Shown: piece after piece, positions 36,651-38,139 of the stretch
How positions within the stretch are numbered: the first letter of the stretch is position 1
Layout: the number at the start of each line of letters is the position of its first letter
Origin: Lampropedia hyalina DSM 16112
GTDB lineage: Bacteria; Pseudomonadota; Gammaproteobacteria; Burkholderiales; Burkholderiaceae_C
Assembly: GCF_900129055.1 (NCBI RefSeq)
Contig: NZ_FQUZ01000031.1
Coordinates: forward strand, 1 to 38,139
Length of the DNA: 38,139 bases
Reading direction: 5' to 3'
The notes under the pieces: model-generated
What the model saw: only the letters and a program-made list of their open reading frames with translations
Told to the model about the DNA's origin: nothing
Database searches by the model: none
Made by a program: the position numbers and the translations under genes

Positions 36651-37103
36651 ATGATTAGTAAAAATAATGCCTCTGGCATGGCGGATGAACAGCCGCGTCA
36701 CATTGCAGACCTGACCGTCAAGCAGCGATTTCGTTCCATTTTCAGTGGTTCTGTTGGAAATCTGGTTGAGTATTTCGACTGGTATGTGTATGCAGCATTT
36801 GCATTGTATTTCGCCCCCAAATTCTTTCCGGCTGGAGACCAGACTGCACAGTTGATGAATACGGCTGCGGTGTTCGCGATCGGGTTTCTGGTGCGCATTC
36901 GGGATTATGGTCAAGGCTTTGACAATATGGCACTGCAACACCTGTTCGAACCTTTTTTCACCACCAAAGGCCGAGGTGAAGGGCTGGGATTGGGGCTTTT
37001 CATCTCGCGGGTCATCGTGGAGCGTTTTGGCGGTACCCTGCACGCAGGCAATGCCAATCCCGGAGCCTGGCTGGAAATCACTTTGAAAAGAGCCTCTTCA
37101 TGA
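36651..37103 (+). pseudogene. in-frame fusion of KgtP-like permease start and DctB-like kinase end
   Basis: This 150-residue frame joins two unrelated families. Residues 1 to ~82 are the N-terminus of an MFS alpha-ketoglutarate/dicarboxylate permease of the KgtP type (SVGNLVEYFDWYVYAAFALYFAPKFFP ... TAAVFAIGFLVR). From ~83 it is the ATP-binding end of a sensor kinase: G1-like DYGQGF (85-90), F box LFEPFFTTK (98-106), G2 GEGLGLGL (109-116), then SRVIVERFGGTL. A deletion must have removed most of the permease and the sensor plus H-box part of the kinase. The G1 Asn is Tyr. AGGAGA precedes the ATG. The stop overlaps the regulator start by ATGA, as for an intact kinase-regulator pair. Neither original function can survive. 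Confidence 0.85.
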
Positions 37104-37794
37104 ACCAATCCCAATCGCAGCTCTGGCTGGTGGAGGATGATGCCATCGTTCGCCGTGCCTGCCAGCAATCCCTTGCACTGGCCGGATTTTCCTCCCGTGT
37201 TTTCGAGAGCGCGGAGGCTGTGTGCGCTGCGTTGCAGGAGGAGCAGCCAGATACCGTCGTTTGTGATGTGCGTCTGCCCGGCATGGATGGAATGGCCTTG
37301 ATGCAGGAGTTGCTGCATGCCGACAACCAGTTGCCCGTGATATTGGTGACAGGGCATGGAGACATCACCATGGCGGTGCAGGCCATGAGGGCTGGAGCCT
37401 ACGACTTCATCGAGAAACCATTTACACCGGAGCAACTCGTGGAAGTGGTGCGTCGAGCCTTGGAAAAACGCCATCTTACCCATGAGGTGCGCCAACTCAA
37501 ACAGGCATTGGCACGCCATAGTGGTTCAGGCATTGTCGGAAACAACCCCCAGGTGCAGCAGTTGCGTCGGATGGTCGCTACCCTGGGGCCTGCAGCCGTG
37601 GATGTGCTGGTATATGGCGAAACAGGCGCAGGCAAGGAAGTGCTGGCGCAAGCTTTGCATGAGGCCAGTGGGCGGAGTGGGCCATTTGTGGCCATCAATT
37701 GCGGTGGATTGCCTGAGGGAGTGTTTGAGTCCGAGATGTTTGGTTGTGAGGCAGGGGCTTTCACGGGCGCAGTCAAGAGGCGCATCGGCAAGAT
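37100..37794 (+). pseudogene. DctD-like sigma-54 response regulator, cut by IS3 element
   Basis: The N-terminal receiver domain is intact: acidic Asp13-Asp14, phosphate acceptor Asp56 in VCDVRLPGMDG, Thr84 and Lys107. A linker and the AAA+ sigma-54 interaction domain follow, with Walker A GETGAGKE (173-180) and the sigma-54 contact loop GAFTGA (219-224). At about residue 232 (KRRIGKI) the host frame ends in the left end of an IS3-family element. Walker B, the rest of the ATPase and the DNA-binding domain are missing. The frame runs on into the element with unrelated residues. DctD/MifR-type regulators switch on C4-dicarboxylate or alpha-ketoglutarate uptake genes, which fits the neighbour fusion and sigma-54 promoter. 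Confidence 0.85.
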
Positions 37795-38139
37795 TGAAGT
37801 TCCCCCCATTGACCGGACACCTTATATTTCTCAAAGAAGGAGTCCATCATGTCTTCAAAACGCCCGCAGTATCCACCTGAGTTTCGCAGTCAAATTGTTG
37901 AGCTGGCCAAAGCAGGTCGCACACATGCTGAACTTGCCCGAGAGTTTGGATGCCACGCCACCAGCATTGGCACCTGGGTTCGCCAGAGTCAAATTGATGA
38001 AACCGGCGATACGTCTTCAGATGCACCGTTGAGCACCGCTGAGCGCCAAGAATTGACCGCATTACGGCGCGAGCTCAGGCAAGTTAAGCAGGAGCGCGAT
38101 ATCTTGGCAAAGGCTACAGCCTGGTTTGCTCACAAAAGC
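37795..38139 (+). mobile_element. IS3-family insertion sequence, left part
   Basis: The left end is placed at the TG of TGAAGTTCCCCCC (37795), a terminal pattern like that of the IS3 family (TG...CA ends). The later CCGGACAC resembles the GGACA seen in IS51-group ends. The edge also coincides with loss of similarity in the regulator. orfA begins 54 bp inside. The element continues past the window, so the right end, target duplication and orfB are not seen. Confidence 0.7.
37849..38139 (+). CDS. IS3-family transposase OrfA (partial at 3' end)
   Basis: Ninety-seven residues are visible, to the window end. The N-terminus is a helix-turn-helix of the IS3 OrfA type (RPQYPPEFRSQIVELAKAGRTHAELAREFGCHATSIGTWVRQ). 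The C-terminal leucine-zipper-like stretch LTALRRELRQVKQERDILAKATAWFAHKS is diagnostic. OrfA binds the element ends and is normally joined to the DDE catalytic OrfB by a -1 frameshift, which would lie just beyond the window. AGAAGGAG at 37835-37842 is a strong ribosome binding site. Confidence 0.9.
   Translation, partial: MSSKRPQYPPEFRSQIVELAKAGRTHAELAREFGCHATSIGTWVRQSQIDETGDTSSDAPLSTAERQELTALRRELRQVKQERDILAKATAWFAHKS

Noticed and set aside
37795-38032. Regulator frame continuing to 38032 as a 310-residue protein
   Set aside because: After residue ~232 it reads through IS3-family DNA in the wrong frame, so the tail is not part of either gene.

Overview
The window is chromosomal DNA of a betaproteobacterium, most likely of the order Burkholderiales. 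The evidence is a complete 14-gene nuo operon followed directly by a DUF2818 gene and a DUF1178 gene, together with phasin, YciB-BolA-parvulin and LysM-DprA neighbourhoods that are usual in that order. Coding DNA is GC-rich, with strikingly AT-rich gaps. I cannot name the genus from sequence alone.

Layout. 1-314: the right end of an IS200/IS605-type element, with the TnpB C-terminus, a strongly folding right-end/omegaRNA region and the terminal hairpin. 315-704: an AT-rich gap with two perfect palindromes, ahead of the respiratory operon. 705-15400: nuoA to nuoN, encoding proton-pumping NADH:quinone oxidoreductase (complex I), on the + strand. 15519-17122: DUF2818, DUF1178 and a PCMT-family methyltransferase, closed by a two-way terminator. 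17181-20548: a TRIC/UPF0126 membrane protein (-), a HemG-type protoporphyrinogen oxidase (+), and a convergent phasin / HD-hydrolase / asparaginase set (-). 20677-22894: msrB, yciB, bolA and a periplasmic parvulin (+). 22993-24462: a catalase (-) with an OxyR-like site upstream, divergent from ppnP. 25074-25236: a long imperfect palindrome between convergent genes. 25246-28472: def, a lipoprotein gene, fmt, azlC and azlD (-). 28667-31245: a LysM protein and dprA (+). 31245-31429: a second, unrelated long palindrome. 31629-35696: sbp-cysT-cysW-cysA, a sulfate/thiosulfate ABC importer, ended by a terminator.

The right end (35764-38139) is decaying accessory DNA. It holds an AT-rich gene-free stretch with DnaA-box-like 9-mers, then a near-consensus sigma-54 promoter preceded by two palindromes. 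This drives an in-frame fusion of the first ~82 residues of a KgtP-like dicarboxylate/alpha-ketoglutarate permease to the last ~67 residues of a DctB-like sensor kinase. A coupled DctD-like sigma-54 activator follows and is cut just after its GAFTGA loop by an IS3-family element. The locus looks like a former self-contained sigma-54-controlled dicarboxylate uptake system, broken by a deletion and an IS insertion.

I see no CRISPR array, rRNA or tRNA gene. The least explained structures are the two long palindromic elements, the fusion locus with its regulatory sites, and the TnpB right-end RNA.
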